From: Armatimonadota bacterium
Lineage (GTDB): Bacteria > Armatimonadota > Zipacnadia > JAUWAU01
Reading direction: 5' to 3'
Length of the DNA: 64,000 bases
Assembly: GCA_030601885.1 (NCBI GenBank)
Contig: JAUWAU010000001.1
Coordinates: 62,001-126,000, forward strand
The translations under genes and the position numbers were made by a program. The notes below the pieces were generated by a model. That model was not told where the DNA came from, did not search any database, and worked only from the letters and a program-made list of their open reading frames with translations. Numbering within the stretch: position 1 is the first letter of the stretch; every line of letters begins with the position of its first letter. This document shows, piece after piece, positions 1 to 7,578 of the stretch.

Positions 1-866
1 GGCGTCATGGCGTCGGAGCCGTCCTCGGCGGAATGCTCCACATCGGTCATGCGCGAGTGGTAGCCCTTGCTCAGGTGCGATTGGCTCAGCAGCGATCTGG
101 AGAACTTCGCCTGCGCGGCGGTGATCCTGGGATCGTCGAACCCGATGAGCACCGGCACCCACCAGCGCCACATCTCACAGTCATCGCCCCAGCCGCCGCC
201 GTACTGTCCGTCCGCCTGCATGCGGCTGTCGATCCACCACACGATGATGTCGGCCAGCCGCTGCAGGCCCTCTCGCTGACACGCCGCCCATTCCGGCGCG
301 TCCGCAACGCGAGTGTATTGCTCGCGCGGCGGAATCGGCTCGCGCAGATACATCCGGATGACGCGGTTGTCGGGGAAGGCCTTGTGTGCTTCCCCGAACA
401 GTGCGGCGGCCCGATGCAGCCACTCCCGTCGCCGGTCCGGGTAGCTCCAGATGCTCCCTGATTCCAGCGTGCGCCACACCAGCATCCTGGCCAGGTAGAA
501 TCGAGTGATGGGATACAGCGGGGAGTCATCGGCGATGCCGAAGTCGTAGTCCAGCGCCTTCGTGATGCCTCGGCTGAAGTAGGGCAGCCAGCTTCCCTTG
601 CCATTGACCCAGCGCTCGATCTCGGCAACCAGTTCATCGACGTCGGCTTGCAGTTCGGCGTCCAACCCGGGATGTCGTTGAAGCTTCTTCAGATACTCCA
701 GCCGCGCCTGATCCTCGTCGGCATTCCCCGCCTGTCGGATCAGGGCCGCGACCGTATCGTCCTGCTGTGCCGGCGCGGCGCTGCCGAGCGGCGCCACGCC
801 AGTTAACAGTAGGATGCTGATTCTCGCCAGGCTCCATACTCGTGTAAGGGTAGGAAAACCCATCAT
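1..866 (-). CDS. Secreted alpha/alpha-barrel-like protein, partial (runs off left edge)
   Basis: The frame is open from an ATG at 866 to the window edge, giving 288 codons with no stop. An AGGAGG ribosome site lies 8 nt upstream. Residues 1-31 look like a signal peptide (basic start, LARISILLLTG core, GSAAPA end), so the product is probably exported. The rest is helical. A segment near residues 180-225 reads PEWAACQREGL, then WWIDSR, then GGGWGDD. The same layout (PRWALLQREL, WWIENR, GDGWGDD) occurs in the 1302-aa protein at 31699-35607, so the two are paralogues in this region. I infer a catalytic or sugar-binding (alpha/alpha)-barrel, but the family is not recognised. The C-terminal part is missing from the window. 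Confidence 0.75.
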   Translation of the reverse strand, partial: MMGFPTLTRVWSLARISILLLTGVAPLGSAAPAQQDDTVAALIRQAGNADEDQARLEYLKKLQRHPGLDAELQADVDELVAEIERWVNGKGSWLPYFSRGITKALDYDFGIADDSPLYPITRFYLARMLVWRTLESGSIWSYPDRRREWLHRAAALFGEAHKAFPDNRVIRMYLREPIPPREQYTRVADAPEWAACQREGLQRLADIIVWWIDSRMQADGQYGGGWGDDCEMWRWWVPVLIGFDDPRITAAQAKFSRSLLSQSHLSKGYHSRMTDVEHSAEDGSDAMT

Positions 867-1080
867 ACTGTGGACCTCCTGAGACTACACTACGCCAAGC
901 AGGGCCGATGATTCGGATACACGCCTGCATCGCGACCAAGTCCATTCGGCCAACTCGCAAGCGGCACCTCCTCGGCCGTCGCGCATCCCCCACATAGAGC
1001 ATGTGTCCGTGTTCCTGTGCATGTCTCTTGCCGCCGGGCACGGGCAAGCGGCGCATCTGGCCTACGACCCTGCGCGGGAC

Positions 1081-1403
1081 ACCATTCCAGGGCGCACGGG
1101 AGGGCGATTGCCAACGGACAGCGCGCCGACTCGAAAGGCCGCAGTGCTCACAGGAGCAGCCCGAGCCACGGGGAACAGTATACGTGTGGCCTCAATGCCT
1201 GAGGCGGAGACTACTCGGCCTAGTCTGGGGCCGAGGCTTTCGATTTCCACATGCCGTATCTCAAGACCATCTTGGGCTTAATGGGGCTCACGAACGTGAG
1301 TTTCATGAACGCCCAGCCGATGGACATGGCCGGGCCCGAGGTAGCCGAGCAGGTACTGGAGGCGAAGATTGCCGAGGCTCGCGATGCCGGGGCCAAGTTC
1401 TAG
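1081..1403 (+). pseudogene. Remnant of FMN-dependent NADH-azoreductase (AzoR family)
   Basis: Codons 1224-1403 encode FDFHMPYLKTILGLMGLTN, then FMNAQPMDMAGPEVAEQ, then a helical tail and a TAG stop. This is the characteristic C-terminal third of AzoR-type flavodoxin-fold quinone reductases. The frame is closed upstream by a TAG at 1221. In another frame, 1081-1190 encodes a weaker match (PGRTGG, then RKAAVLTGAAR) to the preceding AzoR segment, which normally reads roughly AGRTFRYT, then KKAVVIT. No start codon, N-terminal flavin-binding region or single frame remains. I read it as a 5'-deleted, frameshifted pseudogene. The 3' part is clear; the upstream limit is uncertain. Confidence 0.65.
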
Positions 1404-1470
1404 TACATCTATAGGAAAACATACGAAGTTGGCTCCACGCTGGCGGGAACGGGACCGAGGCGCCTGCCAA

Positions 1471-1530
1471 CCACGTGCAGGCTGGAAGCCTGCGCTCCCG
1501 GGACCGCAGGCATCCCTGCCTGCATGCCTT
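1471..1530. repeat. GC-rich hairpin repeat (REP-like)
   Basis: It contains CAGGCTGGAAGCCTGCG followed by a second GCAGGCA/TGCCTGC inverted pair. The first unit recurs almost unchanged at 19449-19563 and in variant form at 57661-57715. It lies between the azoreductase remnant and the 3' end of the beta-helix gene. Confidence 0.7.
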
Positions 1531-1554
1531 GTCGCCCCGAAGGGGCGCTTAGTG

Positions 1555-2847
1555 CTATCGGGCGGCGCCACACAGCCTGAAGATCGTCGCCGTTACATCC
1601 ACGCCCACGAGCTCCCTGATACGCTCGTTCATCGGCCACGGCCACAGCGGCTCGTCGGTCAGCTTCCCGTCCACATAGCGGTAGTAGATGTGGGCCCCAC
1701 GCTGCGGGCGCTCTCTACCAACGAGCGCTGCGGGAGGCGCATCGTCGTGCCCCAGCAGCAGTACGTTCTCCACCGTGGCCGCGCTGTGCTCTGGCTCGGA
1801 GGCGCCGTAGCTCGTCAGATCCCGTCCGTCCATGTTGATGGTCCGGAAGCTGCGCACCGGTTCGGCGCCCGGCTCGATGAGCGCCGCGCAGTTCTCGATC
1901 CAGCCGTCGCCCGGGTTGCTGCACTTGATGAAGAACATCCCCGGCACACTCACCACCCGCTGGCCCTTCAAACGATAAGCGATGCATCCGAGGGCGCGCG
2001 GGCCTTTGGTCGGCCCCCGGTCAATGCGGTCCATGGCGAAGTAGCCGTACGGCTGATCCACGCCGTAGTTCTCCTTGTGCTTGATCAGCCCCGGCGTTTG
2101 GCTCCAATTGGTGAAGGGCTTGCCGTCGTATCCCAGGACGTCGTAGCTCTCCTGCAGCAGCCGGCCGTCCCACGTGGCGATGCAGTTCTCCGCCAGGATG
2201 TGGTGACTGTTGTAAAAGAGCGTGAACGCCATCTTGGGGCCCACCCGATGGCAGCCCTCCCAGCTTCCCCAGCAGCGCCGAAAGGTGGTGTAGTTGCCGC
2301 CCTGCGAGCACGAGTACGTCTTGCGCGCGATGCCCCACCCGGCGCAGTCCTCGAAGGTGTTGTGCTCGCCGTAATGCGCCGCGAAGACGTTCGTGTTCCC
2401 GTCGGCGGCGTCCCAGCCACAGCACCGCCGCACCAGGCAGTGGTTTGAGCGGTTGATGCTGATGACGCTGCGCTTCGAACGGCACGCGTTGAGCCCCGCG
2501 ATGACGAAGTAGTCGTTTCCGGAGAGCAGAACCGGCGTCCGCTTCCCCTCACCATCGATAGTGACGCGCCCGTCGTTGAGGGCCCGGATGGTGATGGGCG
2601 CCTCCTTGGTGCCATGGAGGCCTTTCGGAGGCACAATCATCGACCCATCGCCCCTGTACGTGCCGTCGAGCAGCACCAGCTCATCCCCCGCCCGCGCCCC
2701 ATCCCAGAACTCCGCAATCCGCATTGGCGCATCGCGCGACGTCCCATCCCCGCCGCCCGCCGGCGAAGCGTAGAACGTCTGGCCGAAGGCCGTGCTGGTC
2801 ACGGCAACAGCGATGCTCGTGCAGATGAGCGGAGCGGTCCAATGCAT
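1555..2847 (-). CDS. Secreted right-handed parallel beta-helix protein (pectate-lyase-like fold)
   Basis: The protein has 430 aa. ATG at 2847 is chosen over an in-frame start 27 nt upstream because AGAGGTGG precedes it and it places the signal peptide (MHWTAPLICTSIAVAV, cleavage near AFG-QT) at the true N-terminus. The mature start FYASPAGGGDGTS, followed by APITI and VTIDGEG, is typical of secreted beta-helix proteins annotated as pectate-lyase-like. The middle consists of short turns rich in N, C and G such as NHCLVRRCCGWD and HNTFEDCAGWG. Such proteins bind or cleave acidic polysaccharides, but no catalytic triad can be assigned by eye. It ends about 30 nt from the AbiE toxin-like gene on the same strand, though that pair looks functionally unrelated. 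Confidence 0.8.
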   Translation of the reverse strand: MHWTAPLICTSIAVAVTSTAFGQTFYASPAGGGDGTSRDAPMRIAEFWDGARAGDELVLLDGTYRGDGSMIVPPKGLHGTKEAPITIRALNDGRVTIDGEGKRTPVLLSGNDYFVIAGLNACRSKRSVISINRSNHCLVRRCCGWDAADGNTNVFAAHYGEHNTFEDCAGWGIARKTYSCSQGGNYTTFRRCWGSWEGCHRVGPKMAFTLFYNSHHILAENCIATWDGRLLQESYDVLGYDGKPFTNWSQTPGLIKHKENYGVDQPYGYFAMDRIDRGPTKGPRALGCIAYRLKGQRVVSVPGMFFIKCSNPGDGWIENCAALIEPGAEPVRSFRTINMDGRDLTSYGASEPEHSAATVENVLLLGHDDAPPAALVGRERPQRGAHIYYRYVDGKLTDEPLWPWPMNERIRELVGVDVTATIFRLCGAAR

Positions 2848-2877
2848 GGCCAGACCACCTCTGCGCGGTGGCACGTC

Positions 2878-3708
2878 TTAGCCGCGTCCCATGGCGCGCA
2901 AGAACCGTTCCACGGTGAGCCGCGCCTCGGCCACATGGAGGTCCCAGTCCGCAGGCGGGCCCATGCGTTGCTCGGCTACGAGGCGGGGCCCGTCGTCACT
3001 GTCCACGAACATGATTTGGAGCAGATCGAGCGTGACCTGCAGGTCCTCCGTTCCGCGCATGTCCCTCAGTTCTACGGCAAACTCCTCCGGCCCGCCGGGA
3101 TAGGTGCGCAGCAAGGCGAAGATGTCGTAGAGGTGCTTTGCCTGCGGCGGCCTGCCTGGAGTGGCCAAGGTCCACGCCTTGACGACCAACATCCCGCCTG
3201 GGCTTGCCACACGCAACAGGGCTTCTCTCGGCGTGCCATCAGGCAGCGCCCCCCGTAGCTTCACGTCCATCGGCGACACAAACGCCGCCTCCCCGTGCCA
3301 GAAAGGAGCGAACTCGTAGGCTCCGATGCGGACGACGCCGCCCTCGTGCCTGGGCGGCGGCAGTGTCATCATGTCCACTCTATAGGTGCTCCCGGAGGCT
3401 GCCACGCGCCGCCAGTGGAAGCTCTCGGGACCGCGGTAGCCCGCCTCGCGCAGCCTCGAGCCAAGTGCTTCGGCCTCGTCCGCGTCGATTCGCAGCAGGC
3501 CCACGGCCACGTCCACATCGGTGCTTCCACGGTGTCGCAGAGGCCCCCCAACGGTGCCACCGAGGAACACCTCGGTTAGGGCGTACGTTGCCCAGCCGCC
3601 AATGAGACACAGCCGCTCTCGCCAATGCTCGAGCGCACACGCGAGGTCGAGAACGACTCCGAAGCACTCGCGTTGCTCTGGAGGCAGCCCATCATGAGGT
3701 TCAACCAC
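2878..3708 (-). CDS. AbiEii-family nucleotidyltransferase toxin (type IV TA)
   Basis: The protein has 276 aa. The N-terminal nucleotidyltransferase signature is visible: LIGGWATYAL (GG at 37-38) followed by HRGSTDVDVAVG, with the metal-binding D-x-D at 64 and 66. This is the pol-beta-type core of AbiEii/AbiGii toxins, which transfer nucleotides to tRNA or other targets and arrest growth. The conserved KL-x-A-like stretch SPMDVKLRGAL and a later KAWTLATP/KHLYDIFALLR helix also fit that family. It starts 13 nt after the stop of the AbiEi-like gene, so the two form an operon with the antitoxin first. No ribosome site stronger than GGGG-type runs precedes it, so expression may depend on coupling to the antitoxin gene. 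The family call is strong; the target is unknown. Confidence 0.8.
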   Translation of the reverse strand: MVEPHDGLPPEQRECFGVVLDLACALEHWRERLCLIGGWATYALTEVFLGGTVGGPLRHRGSTDVDVAVGLLRIDADEAEALGSRLREAGYRGPESFHWRRVAASGSTYRVDMMTLPPPRHEGGVVRIGAYEFAPFWHGEAAFVSPMDVKLRGALPDGTPREALLRVASPGGMLVVKAWTLATPGRPPQAKHLYDIFALLRTYPGGPEEFAVELRDMRGTEDLQVTLDLLQIMFVDSDDGPRLVAEQRMGPPADWDLHVAEARLTVERFLRAMGRG

Positions 3709-3721
3709 AGGGATGTGGTCG

Positions 3722-4867
3722 TTAATACCCTAGCACCTCCTGGCGCAGCTCGTCAGCCTGTTCTGCGTAGCGCCCGCCGGCCGCCTTCATATCCAGGTAG
3801 AGCTGCACCGGACACACGGGCCGGATCGACGCGGGCTCCCCAAGGCCGAGCCGCTTCTCCAGCTCGGCCGGAACGTAGAAGACCCCTTCGTCGCGCGCGG
3901 CATAGAGAAACACATTCGCTCCCCTCGGCACGGCGTCCAAGTCGGCCGCCTCCGCAAGCTCCCCTTGAGCGCCGTTGAAGTAAGCATGCACCAACTCGTC
4001 CCGCAGGTACGCGCCGTAGCGGTTGGCCCCGGCCGCAAGCGTGAAGCCCACGCTTGCGCCGACGTCCGTCGCTGCCCGCGCGATGCGCGCCCGCACGTCA
4101 TCGGCGTTCCGGCCCAGGCAGTGGTACAGCCCCGCCTGGCTCTGGTTCATCCGCCACGTGCCGCGCCAGAAGCTGCTCCAGGCATCCAGCAACTGCCCCG
4201 GCTCCACCAGGAACACGACCTTATCGGGCCCTTTGCCCGCATAGTCTGCGTGGTGATCGGCGAGCAGACACGCCACTGTACGGTGAGCCGTGTAGGCGGA
4301 CACCTGTGCCTCCGCCGCCAGCTGCACCTGCTGCCATCTCCGCCTGGAGTACGACAGCAGCGCTCGCAGCACCCGGTGTTTCTTCGTCGCCCGGGGACTG
4401 AAGACCGAGTCCGGGCGGATTGAGGAGGTGTCCAGCGGCGCCGGATCCGACGCAGCGGGACGATCGATGTACATGCCAGGCCAACGTAGACAACAGGCTC
4501 CGGCGAGGTCAAAGTAGCCGACGTCGCGCTTCCGGAGAAGGGTGGCCAGGGGCCCAGTGATGCGAGGGACGAAGAACGCAAGGGCTGTCTGAGGGCCGAG
4601 GCCTGCATCGGATAGCAGGCCTCGGAGAAGCGCCAGTCTCTCACGCAGTCTCCCCGGGCGCGCGTGGGACTGCACATCCACGACCAGCACTGTCTCGCTC
4701 AGCCCGGATGTGAGCCACGCGACGAGGTCAACGCACACCTCGTCGCCCAGTGCGTATCCCCGCTCGGCTCGCGCCACCTCCCACCCACTCGAGCACAGTG
4801 CATCCTGGAGAGCGTCGTCGAGCATCCGACCTAGCTCTGCCGTGGCGATCCTTTCGTTGGGAACCAT
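3722..4867 (-). CDS. AbiEi-family antitoxin / autorepressor (type IV TA)
   Basis: The protein has 381 aa. The central segment RDVGYFDLAGACCLRW, followed by GMYIDRP, is the hallmark of the AbiEi_2-type antitoxins. After it comes a winged-helix-like stretch (KHRVLRALLSYSRRRW, then VSAYTAHRTVACLLAD) that would bind DNA. The N-terminal third resembles a degenerate nuclease-like fold (VDLVAWLTSG, VLVVDVQSH). AbiEi proteins neutralise the cognate nucleotidyltransferase and repress their own operon. It is the first gene of the pair and is preceded by a strikingly A+T-rich stretch with possible promoter and operator. ATG at 4867 is used; the ribosome site is not obvious. Confidence 0.78.
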   Translation of the reverse strand: MVPNERIATAELGRMLDDALQDALCSSGWEVARAERGYALGDEVCVDLVAWLTSGLSETVLVVDVQSHARPGRLRERLALLRGLLSDAGLGPQTALAFFVPRITGPLATLLRKRDVGYFDLAGACCLRWPGMYIDRPAASDPAPLDTSSIRPDSVFSPRATKKHRVLRALLSYSRRRWQQVQLAAEAQVSAYTAHRTVACLLADHHADYAGKGPDKVVFLVEPGQLLDAWSSFWRGTWRMNQSQAGLYHCLGRNADDVRARIARAATDVGASVGFTLAAGANRYGAYLRDELVHAYFNGAQGELAEAADLDAVPRGANVFLYAARDEGVFYVPAELEKRLGLGEPASIRPVCPVQLYLDMKAAGGRYAEQADELRQEVLGY

Positions 4868-4960
4868 TTTTGCGTATCCGCTAATATGCTATATTTGGCA
4901 ATTATACGTTATTTGCAGACACGATAATATACCATGTATCAAAAATATTCGCAAGGCGCA
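4868..4960 (-). promoter_or_regulatory. A+T-rich promoter/operator region of the AbiE-type operon
   Basis: It stands out from the G+C-rich surroundings. On the minus strand it contains a TATAAT hexamer (in CGTATAATTGCC) and several TATATT/CATATT elements. It also holds an imperfect palindrome, GCAAATAACGTATAATTGC, which could be an AbiEi operator. A clean -35 box at 17 bp from TATAAT is not present. Confidence 0.45.
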
Positions 4961-5034
4961 GCTGGACAGGCGCATGCTGCACAACAAGGAAGGGCATCGA
5001 GGTCTGTCGCGCCGGGGCTAACGGCAGCCCTGAG

Positions 5035-6237
5035 CTACCCCTCCTCCCGCACCCTCCCCACCGTCTCCTCAAGCGCCGCGCAGATGAACTCGTTATTCTC
5101 GTCCGTCATCAGCGGGTGCAGGGACGGGCAGAACAACCGCGCGCCGAGCTCATCCGAGAGCGGGAGATGCTGCCCCTCCGTGTGCTTCTTCACCAGCGGG
5201 TGACTCACGTACGTGGGCGGATTGGCCACCACGCAGCCGACGTTGTACTCCTCCTTCATAATGGCGCAGAGCTTGTCCCGCCTCTCGCCGGCCCACTCGG
5301 GCGGGACGAGGATCGTGTACAGGTAGTAGGTGTGGTCGCACTCCGGCGGCTCCGTGGGCAGCGTGAACTCGGGGATGTGCTGCAGCATCTCGGTCCGCTT
5401 GTTGGCGAGCCGCACGCGGCGAGCGATCATCTCGTCGAGGCGCCGCAACTGCACGAGGCCTACTGCCGCCTGCACGTTCGTCATCTTGTAGTTCGTGCCC
5501 CACTCTCCCGTGCCGCCGCCGAACTGCCGCAGGCCGCGAAGCCGACGGGCAACGTCCGGGTCATCCGTCGTGATGCCGCCGCCCTCGCCGAGCGTGGTCA
5601 TCAGCTTCTGGGTGTGGTAGCTGAAGACGGTCATCCAGCCCTTCTTGCCGATCTTGCCCCCCTTGTATCCGCCCCCGCACGCCCGGGCGGCGTCGCCGAT
5701 GACTTTGAGCGGGCCGTGCTTGGGATGCGGATTGCGCTCGGCGATCTCGAGAAGGTCGTCCATGGGCGCCGACAGGCCGTTCATGTGGACGGGGAAGATG
5801 GCCCGCGTCCGCGGCGTGATCCGCCGTTCTACGTCCGCAGGGTCCGCGTTGAAGGTGGCCGGGTCGATCTCGCACAGCACCAGCCGGGCGCCCTGACCGA
5901 TGACGGCGAGGTGCTCAGCCTTGAAGTTGATGGCGGGCGAGATGACCTCGTCCTCCGGCTCCAGGTCCAGGCACATCATGGCCATGTCGAGGCCCGATCC
6001 GCCGCCGTTGATGGCCACGCAGTCCTCGGTGTCGCAGTATCGCGCAAAGGCCTGCTCGAACTCCTCAGTCTCCTTCATCCCGGCGTAGCCCTTCGTCCAG
6101 TCCATCGCCTCGCGCATCACACGTGTCGCCGCCTCGACCTCCTCCTCCGTGTGCCAGCCGCCCAACGACGGCTCGCCGCCCCAGAAAGCGGACGGGCGCC
6201 CTTTTGCGAGGATTTCTTTCCTTCTGTCTGGTTCCAT
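5035..6237 (-). CDS. DegT/DnrJ/EryC1/StrS-family PLP-dependent sugar aminotransferase
   Basis: The protein has 400 aa. ATG at 6237 is supported by AGGAGG 9 nt upstream; an in-frame extension of 42 codons reads through an intergenic repeat and is rejected. The fold type I layout is clear: a substrate loop ATFNAD, the PLP-contacting GDAARACGGG (Asp about residue 182), the lysine in SYHTQKLMTTLGEGGG (Lys about 211, Schiff base), and the C-terminal HTYYLYTILV. These enzymes aminate keto-sugar nucleotides for surface polysaccharides or secondary metabolites, but relatives also act on simple sugars. The usual KN is replaced by QK. The PfkB-type kinase gene lies upstream on the same strand, separated by a hairpin repeat, so co-transcription is possible. 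Confidence 0.85.
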   Translation of the reverse strand: MEPDRRKEILAKGRPSAFWGGEPSLGGWHTEEEVEAATRVMREAMDWTKGYAGMKETEEFEQAFARYCDTEDCVAINGGGSGLDMAMMCLDLEPEDEVISPAINFKAEHLAVIGQGARLVLCEIDPATFNADPADVERRITPRTRAIFPVHMNGLSAPMDDLLEIAERNPHPKHGPLKVIGDAARACGGGYKGGKIGKKGWMTVFSYHTQKLMTTLGEGGGITTDDPDVARRLRGLRQFGGGTGEWGTNYKMTNVQAAVGLVQLRRLDEMIARRVRLANKRTEMLQHIPEFTLPTEPPECDHTYYLYTILVPPEWAGERRDKLCAIMKEEYNVGCVVANPPTYVSHPLVKKHTEGQHLPLSDELGARLFCPSLHPLMTDENNEFICAALEETVGRVREEG

Positions 6238-6285
6238 CGGGCAAGTCCTCCTGAACTCAAGGATCGCTCTGCTGTGTCCTACGGC

Positions 6286-6342
6286 CGGGTGCCACGGCGC
6301 CTGACCCCCTTCGGGGTCCCGTGCGGGGTCAAGCCGTGCGCC
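6286..6342. repeat. Composite hairpin repeat
   Basis: Outer arms GCCACGG and CCGTGCG enclose CTGACCCCCTTCGGGGTC and a second GTGCGGGGTC. The same outer and inner words occur at 37533-37624 (reverse orientation), and the outer words also at 56703-56775. It lies between the kinase stop codon and the aminotransferase start. Confidence 0.65.
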
Positions 6343-6373
6343 TTTTCCTTCCCTGACCACCAACCACTGTGCC

Positions 6374-7504
6374 CTACCGCAGCGCGCTGACTCCGCCGCC
6401 CTTCACGGCGCGGTCGATCTCCTTCTGCACCTCGGCCTGCGTTACCATCGTCGTATCACCAGGCGTCTCCTGAACGAGAATGCCATGGGCTGCCCCCCAC
6501 TGGATGGCGTCCTCAAGGCCGTGTCCGGCCATCAGAGCCGCGGCAACGCCGGACACGAATGAATCGCCGCCACCGGTGCGGTCGGCGATCTCGATGTTCT
6601 CCCGCACGGCCGCTTGATGGATCTCATCCTCGGCCGCATCGTACAGCACCGCGCCCCAGTTGATCCGGTCGGCCGACAGCGCCCCCCGAAGCTGCGTCCC
6701 GATGAGCTTGAGATTCGGATAGTCCTTCGCCACCTGCCGCAGCATCGCCGCGTACGTCTCGAGCCACACATCGAAGGGTGCGTCGGGCGCGAGCTCTTCG
6801 ATCTCGTAGCCGAGCGCGTCGTCGAAATCTCCCTGGTTGCCCACGAGGAAGTCGGCGTGCGACGCGATGCCACGATTGATGTCGCGCGCGCGCTCCTTGT
6901 CCGGCTCGACCTTCGAGCGGTAGTTGAGGTCGAACGAGCGGAACACCCCGTGCTTGCCGGCCGCCTCGACGGCCTCGATGGCGAGGTCCGAGGAGGTGGG
7001 CGAGATGAGCGTATAGATGCCGCCGGTATGGAACCACCGCACGCCGGTGCCGAACATGACGTCCCAGTCCACGTCGCCGGGCCCCAGCTCCCGCACTGGC
7101 GTGTGCGCCCGGTAGTACTCGGTCACCGACGGCAGGGCGCCCTTGCCGGACCAGGTGAAGTTGATGCCGTTATGCAGCGTGCCCTTGGCGTCGGTGCCGT
7201 ACTTGCCCTTGCCGCTGGTGTTGAACCAGATGATGTGGCTCGTGTCCACGCCCACCTCGCGCAGTTGGTTCTCGATGTTCCGCCCGATGCCGTCGTCCAC
7301 CAGCGCCGTGACGACGGCCGTGCGCAGCCCAAAGCAATATGCCAGTCCGGCCGCCACATTCGTCTCCCCGCCGCCCTGCCAGATGCGCGCCGTTCGGGCC
7401 CGTGCGGTCGGCACGTCCCCCGGGTCGATCCGCATCATCACCTCGCCAAGCGATATCGCGTCGTACTTAGCATCATCAGCCGCCTTGATATTCAGATCGG
7501 CCAT
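6374..7504 (-). CDS. PfkB/ribokinase-family sugar kinase (2-keto-3-deoxygluconate kinase-like)
   Basis: The protein has 376 aa. ATG at 7504 has GGAGGG 9 nt upstream; 71 in-frame codons further upstream read through a repeat and the next gene. The N-terminal AISLGEVMMRID and the GGGETNVAAGLAY substrate motif are typical of KDG kinases, and the C-terminal DRTGGGDSFVSG carries the catalytic Asp of the family (here GGGD in place of the common GAGD). KDG kinases phosphorylate 2-keto-3-deoxygluconate from uronate and pectin breakdown, which fits the neighbouring pectate-lyase-like gene. The protein is longer than the usual 310-330 aa, with an extended middle (FTWSGKGALPSVTEYYRA). Substrate is inferred, so no gene symbol is given. 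Confidence 0.82.
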   Translation of the reverse strand: MADLNIKAADDAKYDAISLGEVMMRIDPGDVPTARARTARIWQGGGETNVAAGLAYCFGLRTAVVTALVDDGIGRNIENQLREVGVDTSHIIWFNTSGKGKYGTDAKGTLHNGINFTWSGKGALPSVTEYYRAHTPVRELGPGDVDWDVMFGTGVRWFHTGGIYTLISPTSSDLAIEAVEAAGKHGVFRSFDLNYRSKVEPDKERARDINRGIASHADFLVGNQGDFDDALGYEIEELAPDAPFDVWLETYAAMLRQVAKDYPNLKLIGTQLRGALSADRINWGAVLYDAAEDEIHQAAVRENIEIADRTGGGDSFVSGVAAALMAGHGLEDAIQWGAAHGILVQETPGDTTMVTQAEVQKEIDRAVKGGGVSALR

Positions 7505-7519
7505 AGCTCTGTCCCTCCG

Positions 7520-7553
7520 TGTGGGGCAGCCTGCCAGGCTGCGGGTTGTGCCA
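7520..7553. repeat. Short GC-rich hairpin (REP-like)
   Basis: Arms GCAGCCT and AGGCTGC are separated by GCC, flanked by GTGTGG and TTGTGCC. It lies just upstream of the ribosome site of the PfkB-type kinase and has the same short-arm, 3-nt-loop design as the other intergenic hairpins. Confidence 0.6.
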
Positions 7554-7578
7554 GCAATGCGCTGCTGGACCCAGAGGC

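Noticed and set aside
4868..5034. Small plus-strand gene across the A+T-rich stretch
   Set aside because: Frames cross from antisense sequence with no ribosome site; the stretch fits a promoter/operator better.
5116..6390. Plus-strand frame of 424 codons opposite the aminotransferase gene
   Set aside because: The opposite strand has full PLP-enzyme motifs and a ribosome site; this one has neither.
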